Part shown: positions 8,063-17,254 of the stretch, in pieces
How positions within the stretch are numbered: the stretch's first letter is position 1
Layout of the letters: every line of letters begins with the position of its first letter
From: Cumulibacter sp047975195
GTDB taxonomy: Bacteria; Actinomycetota; Actinomycetes; Mycobacteriales; Antricoccaceae
Direction: 5' to 3'
Length of the DNA stretch: 64,000 bases
Assembly (NCBI GenBank): GCA_047975195.1
Contig: JBKEDB010000025.1
Span: forward strand, 62,001 to 126,000
Position numbers and translations under genes: made by a program
The notes under the pieces: model-generated
Databases searched by the model: none
The model's input: the letters and a program-made list of their open reading frames with translations, nothing else
What the model was told of the DNA's origin: nothing

Positions 8063-9309
8063 TCAGGCGGGGGTTATTGCCACGTTCCGCAGGAGATCGG
8101 TGATCCCACCGGCCGTTTGCAGCACACCCGAGACCTCCTCGCTGAACGACGCCGCGATATAGATCATGCAAGCCGGGACGACGTGCGGTGGCGCATCTGC
8201 CCACGCGTCCATGAACTTGACGTATGCAGCGTTCCGTTCGGCAGGATCCACCGGAGCGGCGCCCTGCTCGGCGAGTTCGATCAACGTGTCGTAGGGGGGT
8301 TCGCCGGGGTTATACCGCGCCTGGGGTGTCAGGAATTGCTGCACGACCCCGTCGGGGTCGGCGATCCCGGTGTAGACCGACGCCATGGCGTTCGCTGACT
8401 TAGTGATGGCGAAGTCTTCGACGATCTGGGCTGAGGGCTTGGGAGAAACCGAAACGTCGACGCCGATGTCTCCGAGTTGCGCTTGAACGGCTTCGGCAAA
8501 TTTCGTGTAGATAGTGACGTTGGGAGTCACCGCGCTGAGCGACAGACTCTCCACCCCCTGTTCGGCGAGGATTCCCTTGGCAGCATCCGGGTCGTACGCA
8601 AAGACGTCCAATCCGGGGCCGAGCTCGTCGCTGTAACCGGGGCTGTCCTGGGCGAAGGGCTGTATTTGCGGCACGCACAGTCCGTCGTAGAGCCCCTCAG
8701 AGATGGCCTCTCGATCGATCGCCATATTGATCGCTTTCATCACCTCCGGGTTAGCCAGTTCGCCCTCGGCCGAATTCAGCGCGAGGAAGAGGAAAAGCCC
8801 GGTCGGGCGAGCCGTTGACTGCAGGCCGGCGCGCTGGGCGTCGTCGAGCATCGTCGGTGACATGGACACGCCGTCCACCTCACCGCTGGCCAACGCGTTG
8901 TAGCGCGTCTGGTCGTCCGGCATGTACTGGTAGGTCCGCTTGGCGACGTTCTGCGCCTCTGGCGCCCAGTAGTCCGCCGACTTTTCGAACGTCGCGTAGT
9001 CGCCCGCGACCGTTTCGGTCATGACGTACGGGCCGATTCCGGCTGGTGCGTCATCGAGCGAACCGGACTGCACTGCCTCCGGTGACACCATGATCCCCGG
9101 ACGCGCCGCCAAGGCGACCGATAACGAGCCGAGGCCGCCTGTCACGTTGATTTCCACGACGTACTCGTCAACGACGTCGACGCTGCTGACTTGCTGTAGT
9201 TCCCCGGCGAGCGTGCTTTCTTCGGCTGCCGTTCGCTCGATGTTGAACTTGACCGCTTCAGCATTGAACGGCGTCGACGCGGGGACCGCAGGAGTGAGCC
9301 GGGCGCAGA
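8063..9309 (-). pseudogene. ABC transporter substrate-binding protein (family 5), 5'-truncated
   Basis: The frame encodes the C-terminal two thirds of an oligopeptide-type (DppA/OppA, SBP family 5) binding protein. It begins at about TPFNAEAVKFNIERT near 9270 and continues with AIDREAISEGL and later VVPACMIYI. A complete protein has about 500-540 residues with a lipoprotein signal. Here only about 410 codons remain, with no signal peptide, no cysteine lipobox and no convincing start. The open frame runs directly out of the 3' end of the DUF35 gene at 9310, so the 5' part seems deleted at that junction. No permease or ATPase genes are nearby. Confidence 0.75.
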
Positions 9310-9723
9310 TCAGGCGGGCTTGTATCGCAGCAGAGTTATCTGGCGGTCAGGAACATCGCAAAACACAGGAGCCACCCGCATCCCGATCTCGATGTCGTCG
9401 GGCTCGACGTCAACCAATTCGGTGGAGAACCGCGGGCCTTCGTCCCACTCAACGACGGCGAGAAGTTGGGGTGATGCTCCTTGCCATGGCGGCGCAGTCG
9501 GGCGGTCGGCGACAGTGAATGTGTAAAGAGTCCCCATGCCGTCGATCTCGCGCCACTCAAGGTCGTCTGCGAGTGTTCCGGGCGCTACCACGCGTGGGTA
9601 AAACACGTAACTCTCCGATGAGGGCGAGTACTGTATGCGAATCCGATGCTCGCGCAGCGAATCCCAGAATGGCTGCGAAGTAGGTGTCGGACTAGGCATA
9701 GGTCGAGAATTGAGCAGATCCAT
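9310..9723 (-). CDS. DUF35 OB-fold protein
   Basis: A 137-residue protein of the Zn-ribbon/OB-fold DUF35 family, which pairs with thiolase-like or SCP-x proteins in acyl-CoA and steroid side-chain metabolism. The OB-fold part is clear (GTLYTFTVADRP, then AVVEWDEGPRFSTEL and GMRVAPVF). The rubredoxin-like ribbon at residues 25-50 has lost its cysteines: the region reads IQYSPSSESYVFYPRVV where C-x-x-C pairs are expected. It starts 1 base after the thiolase-like stop, so the two are coupled. It probably supports that partner. Confidence 0.8.
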   Translation of the reverse strand: MDLLNSRPMPSPTPTSQPFWDSLREHRIRIQYSPSSESYVFYPRVVAPGTLADDLEWREIDGMGTLYTFTVADRPTAPPWQGASPQLLAVVEWDEGPRFSTELVDVEPDDIEIGMRVAPVFCDVPDRQITLLRYKPA

Positions 9724-9724
9724 G

Positions 9725-10933
9725 CTAAGCCCCTTCGAGTATGAGAGCGACTTGTTCGCTCATTATTCCGCCGTTACCGGTGACAAACGCCGTATTGCAG
9801 TCCTGGACTTGTGCGCTGGCGCGGCCCATCACTTGTCGGGTCGCATCGCACACGTGATGCATTCCGCCCGCCATACCGGCCTGTCCGAACGATAATTGCC
9901 CACCGGACGTGTTGAGCGGGAAATCGCCTCGATACGTGAAGTCGTGGTCTCGAACGAAATCCATTCCGCGACCCTTCTCGCAAAATCCCGCATCCTCAAG
10001 GCTCATCAGCACTGTAATTGTGTAGCAGTCGTAGATGGAAGCGATGTCGATAGCCGCATGGTCGATACCGGCCATGTCAAACGCCATGGGTGCGGATTTC
10101 GACAGCGGAGATCGCAGCAGGTCCTCGGCGTACGTCGGGGTCTTATACGAAACGTGCTCGCCGAATCCGGTAATTCGCACCGGGCGATTGTTGGACTTCT
10201 CTGCGATGTCGGCACTGGCGATCACCACTCCCGCGCCACCGTGGCAAGGCATGACCACTTCGAGCAGGTGTAGCGGGTCGGACACCATTGGGCTGGCGAG
10301 AACATCCTCCACGGTGATCGGCGAACCGTGGAAAACCGCGTCCGGTGTTGCGCACGCGTTCGTTCGCTGGTCCACGGAGATGCGGGCGATGGCGCGCGGG
10401 TCGTAGCCGAACTCTGTGGCGTACCGGCGAGCAATCTGCGCGTATGGCCCGTTCTGGCCGAGGTTTCCGTATGGAATTTCGAACTCCGCCTGCGGCGAGC
10501 CGAAGTTGTTGCTCGACGCGCCGAGCCAGGGCAGGCGCCCGGGCTGTTGCCACTCCGGCGGACGCGGCTGGATCGCTGACCCGGGCGTGATCGCCAGGAC
10601 GACGTCGCAAAGCCCGAGTTCGATCGCTGCTGCCGCGCGCCACACCAGCCCAGCCGCGGTCGCCCCGCCGAGATCGACTAGCTCGCCAAAGTTGTTGCCG
10701 ATTCCGACGTACTCGGCGAGCGTGGAGGGGACGAAGCGATCGGACTCGGTAATGGGCCCGCAGATCAGGCCGTTCACCGCGCTCGCGTCAACGCCGGCGT
10801 CGTCGAGCGCGGCTCTTGCCAGTTCAGCCCACTGTTCCATGGGAAAACGCGGTGCCCTGGTCGACTTGCGTTGAGGTGGTAGTTCGACGAGCCCGATTAT
10901 TGCGGCCTCGCCCCGTAATCCCGTCGCTGCCAT
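9725..10933 (-). CDS. SCP-x/Ltp2-type thiolase-fold protein, thiolase cysteine absent
   Basis: A 402-residue thiolase-fold protein of the SCP-x / lipid-transfer type. Where thiolases have the nucleophilic cysteine (GGACASG-like), this one reads GGATAAG, with Thr at residue 92. The C-terminal GGxxxxGHPxG motif is also altered (GGQLSFGQAGMAGG). Loss of the cysteine together with an adjacent DUF35 gene is the pattern of Ltp2-type retro-aldolases, which cleave 3-hydroxyacyl-CoA side chains. A retro-aldol lyase is therefore more likely than a true thiolase (inference). ATG 10933 is preceded by GGGAG; upstream in-frame codons look non-coding. Confidence 0.8.
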   Translation of the reverse strand: MAATGLRGEAAIIGLVELPPQRKSTRAPRFPMEQWAELARAALDDAGVDASAVNGLICGPITESDRFVPSTLAEYVGIGNNFGELVDLGGATAAGLVWRAAAAIELGLCDVVLAITPGSAIQPRPPEWQQPGRLPWLGASSNNFGSPQAEFEIPYGNLGQNGPYAQIARRYATEFGYDPRAIARISVDQRTNACATPDAVFHGSPITVEDVLASPMVSDPLHLLEVVMPCHGGAGVVIASADIAEKSNNRPVRITGFGEHVSYKTPTYAEDLLRSPLSKSAPMAFDMAGIDHAAIDIASIYDCYTITVLMSLEDAGFCEKGRGMDFVRDHDFTYRGDFPLNTSGGQLSFGQAGMAGGMHHVCDATRQVMGRASAQVQDCNTAFVTGNGGIMSEQVALILEGA

Positions 10934-11005
10934 AGTCGCGAACTCCCATCCCCGAACCAGCTTCTTGCGATAATTCGTTCCCGCTCGCCAGGACACTATC
11001 GGACT

Positions 11006-11038
11006 TGTTGACGGCCACCTGTTGCGTTTTCGTCAACA
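11006..11038. promoter_or_regulatory. Inverted repeat in the divergent promoter region
   Basis: TGTTGACG (11006-11013) and CGTCAACA (11031-11038) form a perfect 8-bp inverted repeat with a 17-base spacer, inside the 264-base gap between the divergent thiolase-like and CoA-transferase genes. It is a candidate operator; the regulator is not known. The adjacent LysR pseudogene is one candidate. Confidence 0.35.
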
Positions 11039-11197
11039 TCAGTGTTGCCGATTCCGCGCTGGACATCGATGGTGTGGGCTGGCACTGTCGGGAGACAGTT
11101 ACGTGATGAAGCGATTATCAATATCTTAGCGGACTGAAGACCTCCGCCCATTAGTGGCGCCACCGAGGAGTTGAGGTACGAGCGCAGAAGGTACGCA

Positions 11198-12517
11198 ATG
11201 CGAGGGTAGAGCGCTTGATGGAATCCGCGTCCTCGATTTCACGTGGAGTGTCGCGGGACCAACTATCACCACGTTCCTGGCCGCATTTGGCGCAGAGGTC
11301 ATTAAGGTCGAATGGCCGGATCGACCCGACATGATGCGTAAGACGATGATCGCTAACGATGTGCCGGCGACGCTGGACAGTGCCTGTTTCTTTGCCACGG
11401 TAAATCCCGGTAAACGCGGCCTGTCGATTGACATGCGTTCCGAAGAAGGCCGGAAAATCGCGGCGGACCTTATCGCGCAGGTGGACATGGTCACCGAGTC
11501 CTTCTCGGCGGGTGTGCTGGATCGTTGGGGGCTGACCTACGAGCGGATGCGCGAGCTCAATCCGGAGATTATCTATGTGAGCCTTTCTGGGTTCGGACAC
11601 TCCGGGCGCTACCAGAGTTATGACACGTGGGGTCCGACGGCGCAGTCGTTCAACGGCCTGACCGGGTTATCTGGATTGCCCGGCCGATCCCCGGCGGGGA
11701 TCGGCTTCTCCTATATGGATGTCATGGGTGGTTATCACGGGGCGCTGGCGGCGATGATGGCGCTGTACCACAGGAAAAAACCGGGCAAGGGCAGTACGTC
11801 GATATCTCGCAGGTGGAAAGCGGACTCGCGTTGAGCGGCCCGGGCATGCTGGACGCGACGGTAAATCGCCGTAGCGGCGGCAGGGTCGGGGTTCCGCCGG
11901 GCAACCGCAGCGTCTGGCCGGGGGCCGACGCAGCCGTCGGTCTTCGAGGTGAGGTCGGCGCTCCGTACAACTGTTACCCGACGGCGGGATCCACCGATTG
12001 GGACTGTTGCGCAATAACGGTGCTGAATGACGACCATTGGTCCTCGTTGAAGTCTGTCATGTCCTCGCCGTCGTGGGCCGAGGAAGACCGGTTCGCAACG
12101 ATGGACAGCCGGATCGCGAACCAGGACGACCTCGATCGCCACATTTCGGAATGGACGATGCAGTACGACAAGATGGATGTGATGTATCGGCTTCAGGCAC
12201 ACGGCGTCCCGGCCGGTGCAGTGCAGACCTTCGAGCACATCGTGGAGCACGATCCGCAACTTCAATGCCGGGATTTCATGGTGGAGCTCGAGCATCCCTT
12301 GCTGGGCAAACGGTTATGGGAACGTCCCTCGATGAAGTTGTCGGAATCGCCAGCGTCGGTGCACCCCGTATGGCCGCTGCTTGGCCAGGACAATGACTAC
12401 GTCTTCAGGGAGATCCTTCAGATGGACGACGAATCCATCAGCGCTTTGCAGGAAGCACATGTGGACTGGCCCGAGGGCACACCGCGGGTCATCCCGATCG
12501 ATCGGGGACGTTGGTGA
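11198..12517 (+). pseudogene. CaiB/BaiF-type CoA-transferase (family III), two frameshifts
   Basis: The pieces add up to a family III acyl-CoA transferase of about 439 residues. The N-terminal part reads LDGIRVLDFTWSVAGP then GAEVIKVEWP, the middle GLTYERMRELNPEIIYVSLS, and the rest follows from GQGQYVDISQVESGLALS. ATG 11198 has AGAAGG upstream. An extra G in 11204-11206 shifts the frame four codons in, and one A is missing from the A run at 11775-11780. With both corrected the protein would be full length. Such enzymes move CoA between carboxylic acids in carnitine, bile-acid or aromatic catabolism. Its stop overlaps the next start by 4 bases. Confidence 0.8.
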
Positions 12518-13744
12518 GTGTCGAGAACGCAGGCGATACGAGTTCGGTCGAGTCAGGCCCGCTGGCGGGGCTTCGCGTCGTCGAGATAGATCGCGGGCTC
12601 GCGCAGTACTGCGGGAAATTGCTGGCCGACATGGGTGCCGAGGTCATCAAGATCGAGCCGCCCGACGGTGCGCCGGCGCGGCGTGTGCTGCCGTTCGTTG
12701 GCGACGTGGCGGACCCGGACCGCAGTCTATTCTTCTGGCACTACAACATGAACAAGCGCTCGGTCGTTCTTGACCTTGCATCCGAGCCTGCTCGGGACGC
12801 TGTCCGGAAACTCGCGCGGTCGGCGGACGTCATCCTTGAGGATCTCGGTCCGCAGGCGATGGCGGATCTCGGGCTCGGTTACGCGGAGTTGCGTTCGCTC
12901 AACGAGCGCCTGGTCTACGCGCAGGTCACCCCCGTTCGGCCCCGCTGGCCCCTGGTCGCAGTTCGCATCCTCTGATCTGGTGCAACTCGCACTCGGTGGC
13001 ACGATGACGATGACCGGTTACGACGATGAGGCCGGTTACGCGTCGTTTCCTATCGCGCCGGCAGGGGGACAGGCCGCGCACATGACTGGCACGTTGGCTG
13101 CGATAGCGATCATGGGTGCGCTGCAGTACCGAGAGACGTCGGGACTAGGGCAATACGTCGATGTGGCCGCGCACGATGCTGTGGCCGCATCGAACGAGAT
13201 GGGTATTCCGTACTGGGTGTTCCGGCAGGAGCACGTCCGTAGGCATACTGCGCGTCACGGAAATCCGAAGGAGATCACCTCTCGACAACTCTTCCGCTGC
13301 CGCGACGGTAAGTACGCCATGTGCCTGACGATGTACATGGATGATGATCGTCGATACCGGGGCTTGGTCGACTGGATGGACTCGCGCGGACTCGCCGAGG
13401 ACCTTGGGTCCACGGCGTACGCGACGCCAGAAGCGCGCGCCGAACTGACTGAGCACATCATTGAGGTCATCGAGCGGTTCTGCGCGCAGACTGATTCTGA
13501 GGAGTTATTCCATGAGGCCCAGGCGCGAAAGCTGCCGTGGGCTCCGGTGCATGGTCCAGAGGACTTGGTTCACGATCCGCATATGCGTGAGGACCGGAAT
13601 GCCGTTGTCGCGGTGCCCGAGCTCGACCACGCGGCGGCCGCCCCTGGGGCGCCGTACAGGTTCAGCAGAACTCCTTGGTCGCTGCGGCTCCCCGCGCCGA
13701 GGCTGGGCGAGGACACCGAATCGGTGCTGCACGCCGAGGCATAG
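12514..13744 (+). pseudogene. CaiB/BaiF-type CoA-transferase (family III), one frameshift
   Basis: A second family III CoA-transferase, about 410 residues if repaired. GLRVVEIDRGLAQYCGKLLA and GAEVIKIEPPDG are the N-terminal signature. YAQVTP then continues in another frame as FGPAGPWSQFASSDLVQLAL. The break is one extra C in the five-C run at 12929-12933. The GTG start overlaps the previous stop (GTGA). Two adjacent CaiB genes often form the two subunits of a heteromeric CoA-transferase, so this pair probably worked as one enzyme. Both members are broken, which fits loss of a whole pathway. Confidence 0.8.
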
Positions 13745-13753
13745 GCCGCGCGA

Positions 13754-14433
13754 TCAGGCGCGGACGTCGATCTCGCTGAAGTGGACGGCGGCGGCGTCCT
13801 CGCCCTCTCGGTAGCAGACGCGATGGATCTGGGCTGTTGCTTGCTCACGCACGGACGTTTCCGGGTCGAGTACCCGTAGGTACTCCGCGTGCTGCGCCAA
13901 TGAGTCGATCGCTTTCGCCACTTCGTGTTCGCCGAGCGACTCAATATGGGTCGGTTCGGCGCCGTTCCCGAATAGCCGGATGTGATGGGTCGACGGCATC
14001 TCCCGGATGGTTTGGACCACGGCCTCGCCTAGTTCGATGTGATCGGACTGATTACTCATCCCGGGCGCCACTCAGCCCCTCGGAAATTCGTGATCACTAC
14101 GTCCGGGTTCGGCTAGGCGATCACCTGAGCGATCGCTGCCCGCAACTCGCCGGTGTTGCGCAGCGCGCTGTCGGGAAAACCGAGGAACTGGACGTCGTTG
14201 ACGCCGACTACGGCCGCTGAACGGATCTGTTCCTGCTCCCGCAACGGTCCGGCCTGCGCTGGCGGCATACCTTCGATGCCAGCCTCGCCGCTGCTAGCCA
14301 TCACGTAGGTAACTGCCTTGCCGCGGTCAGTCCAGCGGCAGATCGCCGCTGCCACGCCGTACTCGGGATCGTCAGGGTGCGCCACGATGACTGTCGCGCG
14401 TGTCCAGTCGTCAGGGAAGTTTGGCCGGCTCAT
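13754..14433 (-). pseudogene. PIG-L family deacetylase, nonsense codon plus frameshift
   Basis: The N-terminal half has the LmbE/PIG-L metal motif AHPDDPEYG near residue 18 and VMASSGEAG. The frame ends at a TAG (14113-14115), but the next codons still encode PNPDVVITNF. A base missing near 14060-14062 then leads into NQSDHIELGEAVVQTI, which aligns with the family's HPDH-x-x-x-G motif. Restored length is about 226 residues, normal for the family (MshB/Mca-like N-acyl deacetylases). Two separate lesions make decay more likely than a single error. The upstream 170 bases hold no clear gene. Confidence 0.75.
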
Positions 14434-14611
14434 GCCTTGAGCGTAGCCCGCGTTGGCGTTGCGGAGGTTGGATTGTCGGCGCGCGACAGACCGTCCTGCT
14501 AGTACCGCGGTGAATCCGATCAGGGCGGCGAATGTGGCGGTCGCGCGAAGTGCGGCGCGGGGGCGTCAACGACCGGGTCCACCGCGGCTGAGTCGCCCGC
14601 GACCGGCCAAC

Positions 14612-15997
14612 TCAGAGATCAGCGAGCGCCGCCGACACCGATCGGTGGAACGTCGGATATGCGTAGATCATTGATCTCAGGGTGTTGATCGGCACCTGGG
14701 CGTGCACGGCAAGCGTCAGCATTCCCAGCACCTCGCCGGCGTACGGACCGACAGCGGTCGCGCCGACGAGGACCTGCCGATCAGTATCGACGACGAGTTT
14801 CACGAATCCACCCTCGGCGCCGGGGCCGTGCGTGAAACCACGCGAACCGAGATTCGCCGTACCTACAGCGAAGGCGAGCCCGGCGCCGCGGGCTTCCTGC
14901 TCGGTACTCCCGACCGCCGCCACCTCCGGATCAGTGAAGGTCACGTGCGGAACAATTGGCGTCGCTGTGCGTGCTCCATCGAGGTCGAGCAACTGCCGTG
15001 CCACGACGTCCGACTGATGCATCGAACTATGCGTGAATGCGCCGCGTCCAGCGGCGTCACCGATCAGCCATATCCCCTCAGCGATGCGCAGATCGTCGCC
15101 GACGCTGATTGACGAAGGCGTTAGACCAACCGTTGACAGTCCGATGTCGTCGAGGTTTGGGGTGCGCCCCGCCGCGACCAACAGCCGCTCGGCGTGCAGA
15201 GGAACGTCCTCATCGCGCAGGCTCAGCCAGAACGAGTCGTCGTGGTCTACCCGCACGATCTGCTTGCCGGTCATCACCTGGACACCATCGGCCTCCAACG
15301 CAGACCGGAGCGCCTCGGACGCCTCGGGTTCGTCTCGACCGATTAACCGCTCTCCCGCCTCCACGACAGTCACCCGTGTCCCGAAACGGGCGAAGGCCTG
15401 TGCGAACTCCACCGCAGAGGCGCCGCCGCCAATGATGATCAAACTGTGGGGTGCGTCGCCAGCCCGTACTGCGTCGCGGTTCGTCCAGAAAGGCGTATCC
15501 GAGAGGCCGTCAATCGGCGGCGAGGCCGCTCGTGTTCCCGGGTTCAGCACGATGCCGGCGCGAGCGTGATACCGCTCGCGTTGCCCGTCCGGCAGTTCGA
15601 TCTCGACGTCCGCGGCCCCGGCGAGGCGGCCACGACCGTGAATGACCCGTGCGCCGACCTGTTCCAGTCGCCGCACGGCGACGTCATCGGACCAATTGTC
15701 GGTTGCTTTGGCAGACACTCGAGCCGCGACCCGAGCCCAATTCGGTGTGAGCCCGCCGTCGGCCGCGAGTTGCGACGCGCGCCTGGATTCTGCCAAGCTC
15801 TCCGCCGCACGCAGCATCATTTTGGTCGGGATACAGCCGTAGTAGGGGCACTCGCCGCCGACGAGGTGTTCGTCTACCGCCACGACGGAATGGCCCGCGG
15901 AGGCGGCGAGTGAGGCGAGGGCCTCGCCCCCAGGCCCAAGTCCGATTACGACGAAGTCAACCGGCGCGGCGGCGGGGTGGGAGTTCGCAGATGTCAT
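14612..15997 (-). CDS. FAD-dependent pyridine nucleotide-disulfide oxidoreductase (lipoamide dehydrogenase-like)
   Basis: A 461-residue flavoprotein. The FAD motif VVIGLGPGGEA lies near residues 16-26, the redox disulfide in GGECPYYGCIPTK near 48-60, and the NAD(P) motif IIIGGGASAVEFA near 185-197. The second FAD motif is GDAAGRG. The C-terminal dimerisation domain ends with YAYPTFHRSV, where dihydrolipoamide dehydrogenases have H-P-T-x-x-E. The catalytic His-Glu pair is therefore missing, and true lipoamide dehydrogenase activity is unlikely; a mercuric- or quinone-reductase-like role fits better. ATG 15997 was chosen because the FAD motif follows it closely; an upstream extension of 63 codons has no homology. 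Confidence 0.8.
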   Translation of the reverse strand: MTSANSHPAAAPVDFVVIGLGPGGEALASLAASAGHSVVAVDEHLVGGECPYYGCIPTKMMLRAAESLAESRRASQLAADGGLTPNWARVAARVSAKATDNWSDDVAVRRLEQVGARVIHGRGRLAGAADVEIELPDGQRERYHARAGIVLNPGTRAASPPIDGLSDTPFWTNRDAVRAGDAPHSLIIIGGGASAVEFAQAFARFGTRVTVVEAGERLIGRDEPEASEALRSALEADGVQVMTGKQIVRVDHDDSFWLSLRDEDVPLHAERLLVAAGRTPNLDDIGLSTVGLTPSSISVGDDLRIAEGIWLIGDAAGRGAFTHSSMHQSDVVARQLLDLDGARTATPIVPHVTFTDPEVAAVGSTEQEARGAGLAFAVGTANLGSRGFTHGPGAEGGFVKLVVDTDRQVLVGATAVGPYAGEVLGMLTLAVHAQVPINTLRSMIYAYPTFHRSVSAALADL

Positions 15998-16222
15998 CGG
16001 GATCCAATCGTTGCCCAGCGGTCGGCACTCGGCGCTGCCGTGCGGTGCGGACATACCCGCGTGCCGACCGCGGGTGGCAAAGCGGGTATGCGCCGCACTA
16101 TCAGGTAACACGGCAATTCGACGAATGATTCCGGATTCGCGAGGGACAACGGTGGCGCGGGCATCATCTGCCTTGATGAGTACCACGGTGCGCGTGCGAC
16201 GCGCGGATCCGCTTGAGCGACA

Positions 16223-17254
16223 TCAGGATCCGGGGTGTTCGTTGCGTAGTGGGGCGCTCGCTGCCTCGATGCTGAGTTCGGGTCCGGGAATGAGTGCATC
16301 CCACAGTGCGTGAGCGACCTCGACGGCGTCCGTCGGCTCGTAGCCCAGACGTTTCAGCGCGGCCTCGTCGGCGATCGGCGCGAGTTCGCCGCTCGATATC
16401 AGCAACCAATAGCCGCCGCCTTCTCGATGGGCCAGAACACCGGCGCCGGGCGGCATGACGATTTGTGTGTCGCCGTTGCTGGGCGCGTGTGCCGCGGAGT
16501 CGGATGCCAGCGCGGACGTCGAAGGTTGCGCGTACGGCGCCGCCGGATCGGACTGCGCGCAGACGACAGCCGGCGCTGTGATCCACCGGGCGACGGCCGG
16601 AGGGCGATCCGCCGTAGGGATGAGGGCCAGGAGACTCGAGGGAATCGGCGCGGCTGGTGGCGGCGGACCGAAACCCGCCGCGGCAACCCCCGAGGCATCT
16701 GGCGACTGTGGCAGCGGCGTCCGCACCCCATCGGTAACGAGCCATTCCTGTGATCCGTCGGTGAAGAGGACGCCGTCACCGGTCGGCGGAGCGAGGTACG
16801 ACGCGGCATCCCAGATCAAGGTCTGGGCTCCGTCACCGCCGCTGCACAACTGCCATCGACCCGGCAGCAGCGCGCCGGGATCAGGCAGTGTCGTCAGCGC
16901 GCCCGGGATCCCGACCGGTACGCCGATCGGCAGCGCATTGACGTCGTCGGTGCCCGCCTGCACCAGACGATCGCTGAGTAGTCGTGCGGAGGTCAGATTG
17001 ACGCTTGGATGGGCAATCTGATCGTCAATAACAAAGACTTGTCCGTCCTCGGTGAGCACCCCCGAGTGATCCTCGAGGGCGACGGGTGAGTCCCTGCCAG
17101 ACATAGCGAGGGCAAGGTAAGAACAGGCGACCAGCAGTACGGCGAGCACCAGCGCAATACCTAGCCCGGGGACGTCGCCGTGCGTCGAGATCGAACGGCG
17201 CAGCCGCCGTTGCGCATACCGCGCGCTCTCCCAGTCATCAGCCGCGCGTGTCAT
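16223..17254 (-). CDS. eccB: Type VII secretion protein EccB
   Basis: A 343-residue protein with one transmembrane helix (about residues 31-51) after a short cytoplasmic N-terminus that contains RYAQRRLRRSI, then a periplasmic region with repeats typical of EccB. EccB forms the periplasmic part of the ESX core complex with EccC, EccD and usually EccE. Mycobacterial EccB has about 480-500 residues, so this copy is short. Its ATG overlaps the eccD stop by 4 bases (ATGA). Confidence 0.8.
   Translation of the reverse strand: MTRAADDWESARYAQRRLRRSISTHGDVPGLGIALVLAVLLVACSYLALAMSGRDSPVALEDHSGVLTEDGQVFVIDDQIAHPSVNLTSARLLSDRLVQAGTDDVNALPIGVPVGIPGALTTLPDPGALLPGRWQLCSGGDGAQTLIWDAASYLAPPTGDGVLFTDGSQEWLVTDGVRTPLPQSPDASGVAAAGFGPPPPAAPIPSSLLALIPTADRPPAVARWITAPAVVCAQSDPAAPYAQPSTSALASDSAAHAPSNGDTQIVMPPGAGVLAHREGGGYWLLISSGELAPIADEAALKRLGYEPTDAVEVAHALWDALIPGPELSIEAASAPLRNEHPGS

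Noticed and set aside
14434..14611. In-frame hydrophobic extension upstream of the PIG-L start (ALRATATFAALIGFTAVLAG)
   Set aside because: It has no start codon or homology that I can support; the metal motif follows the normal start.
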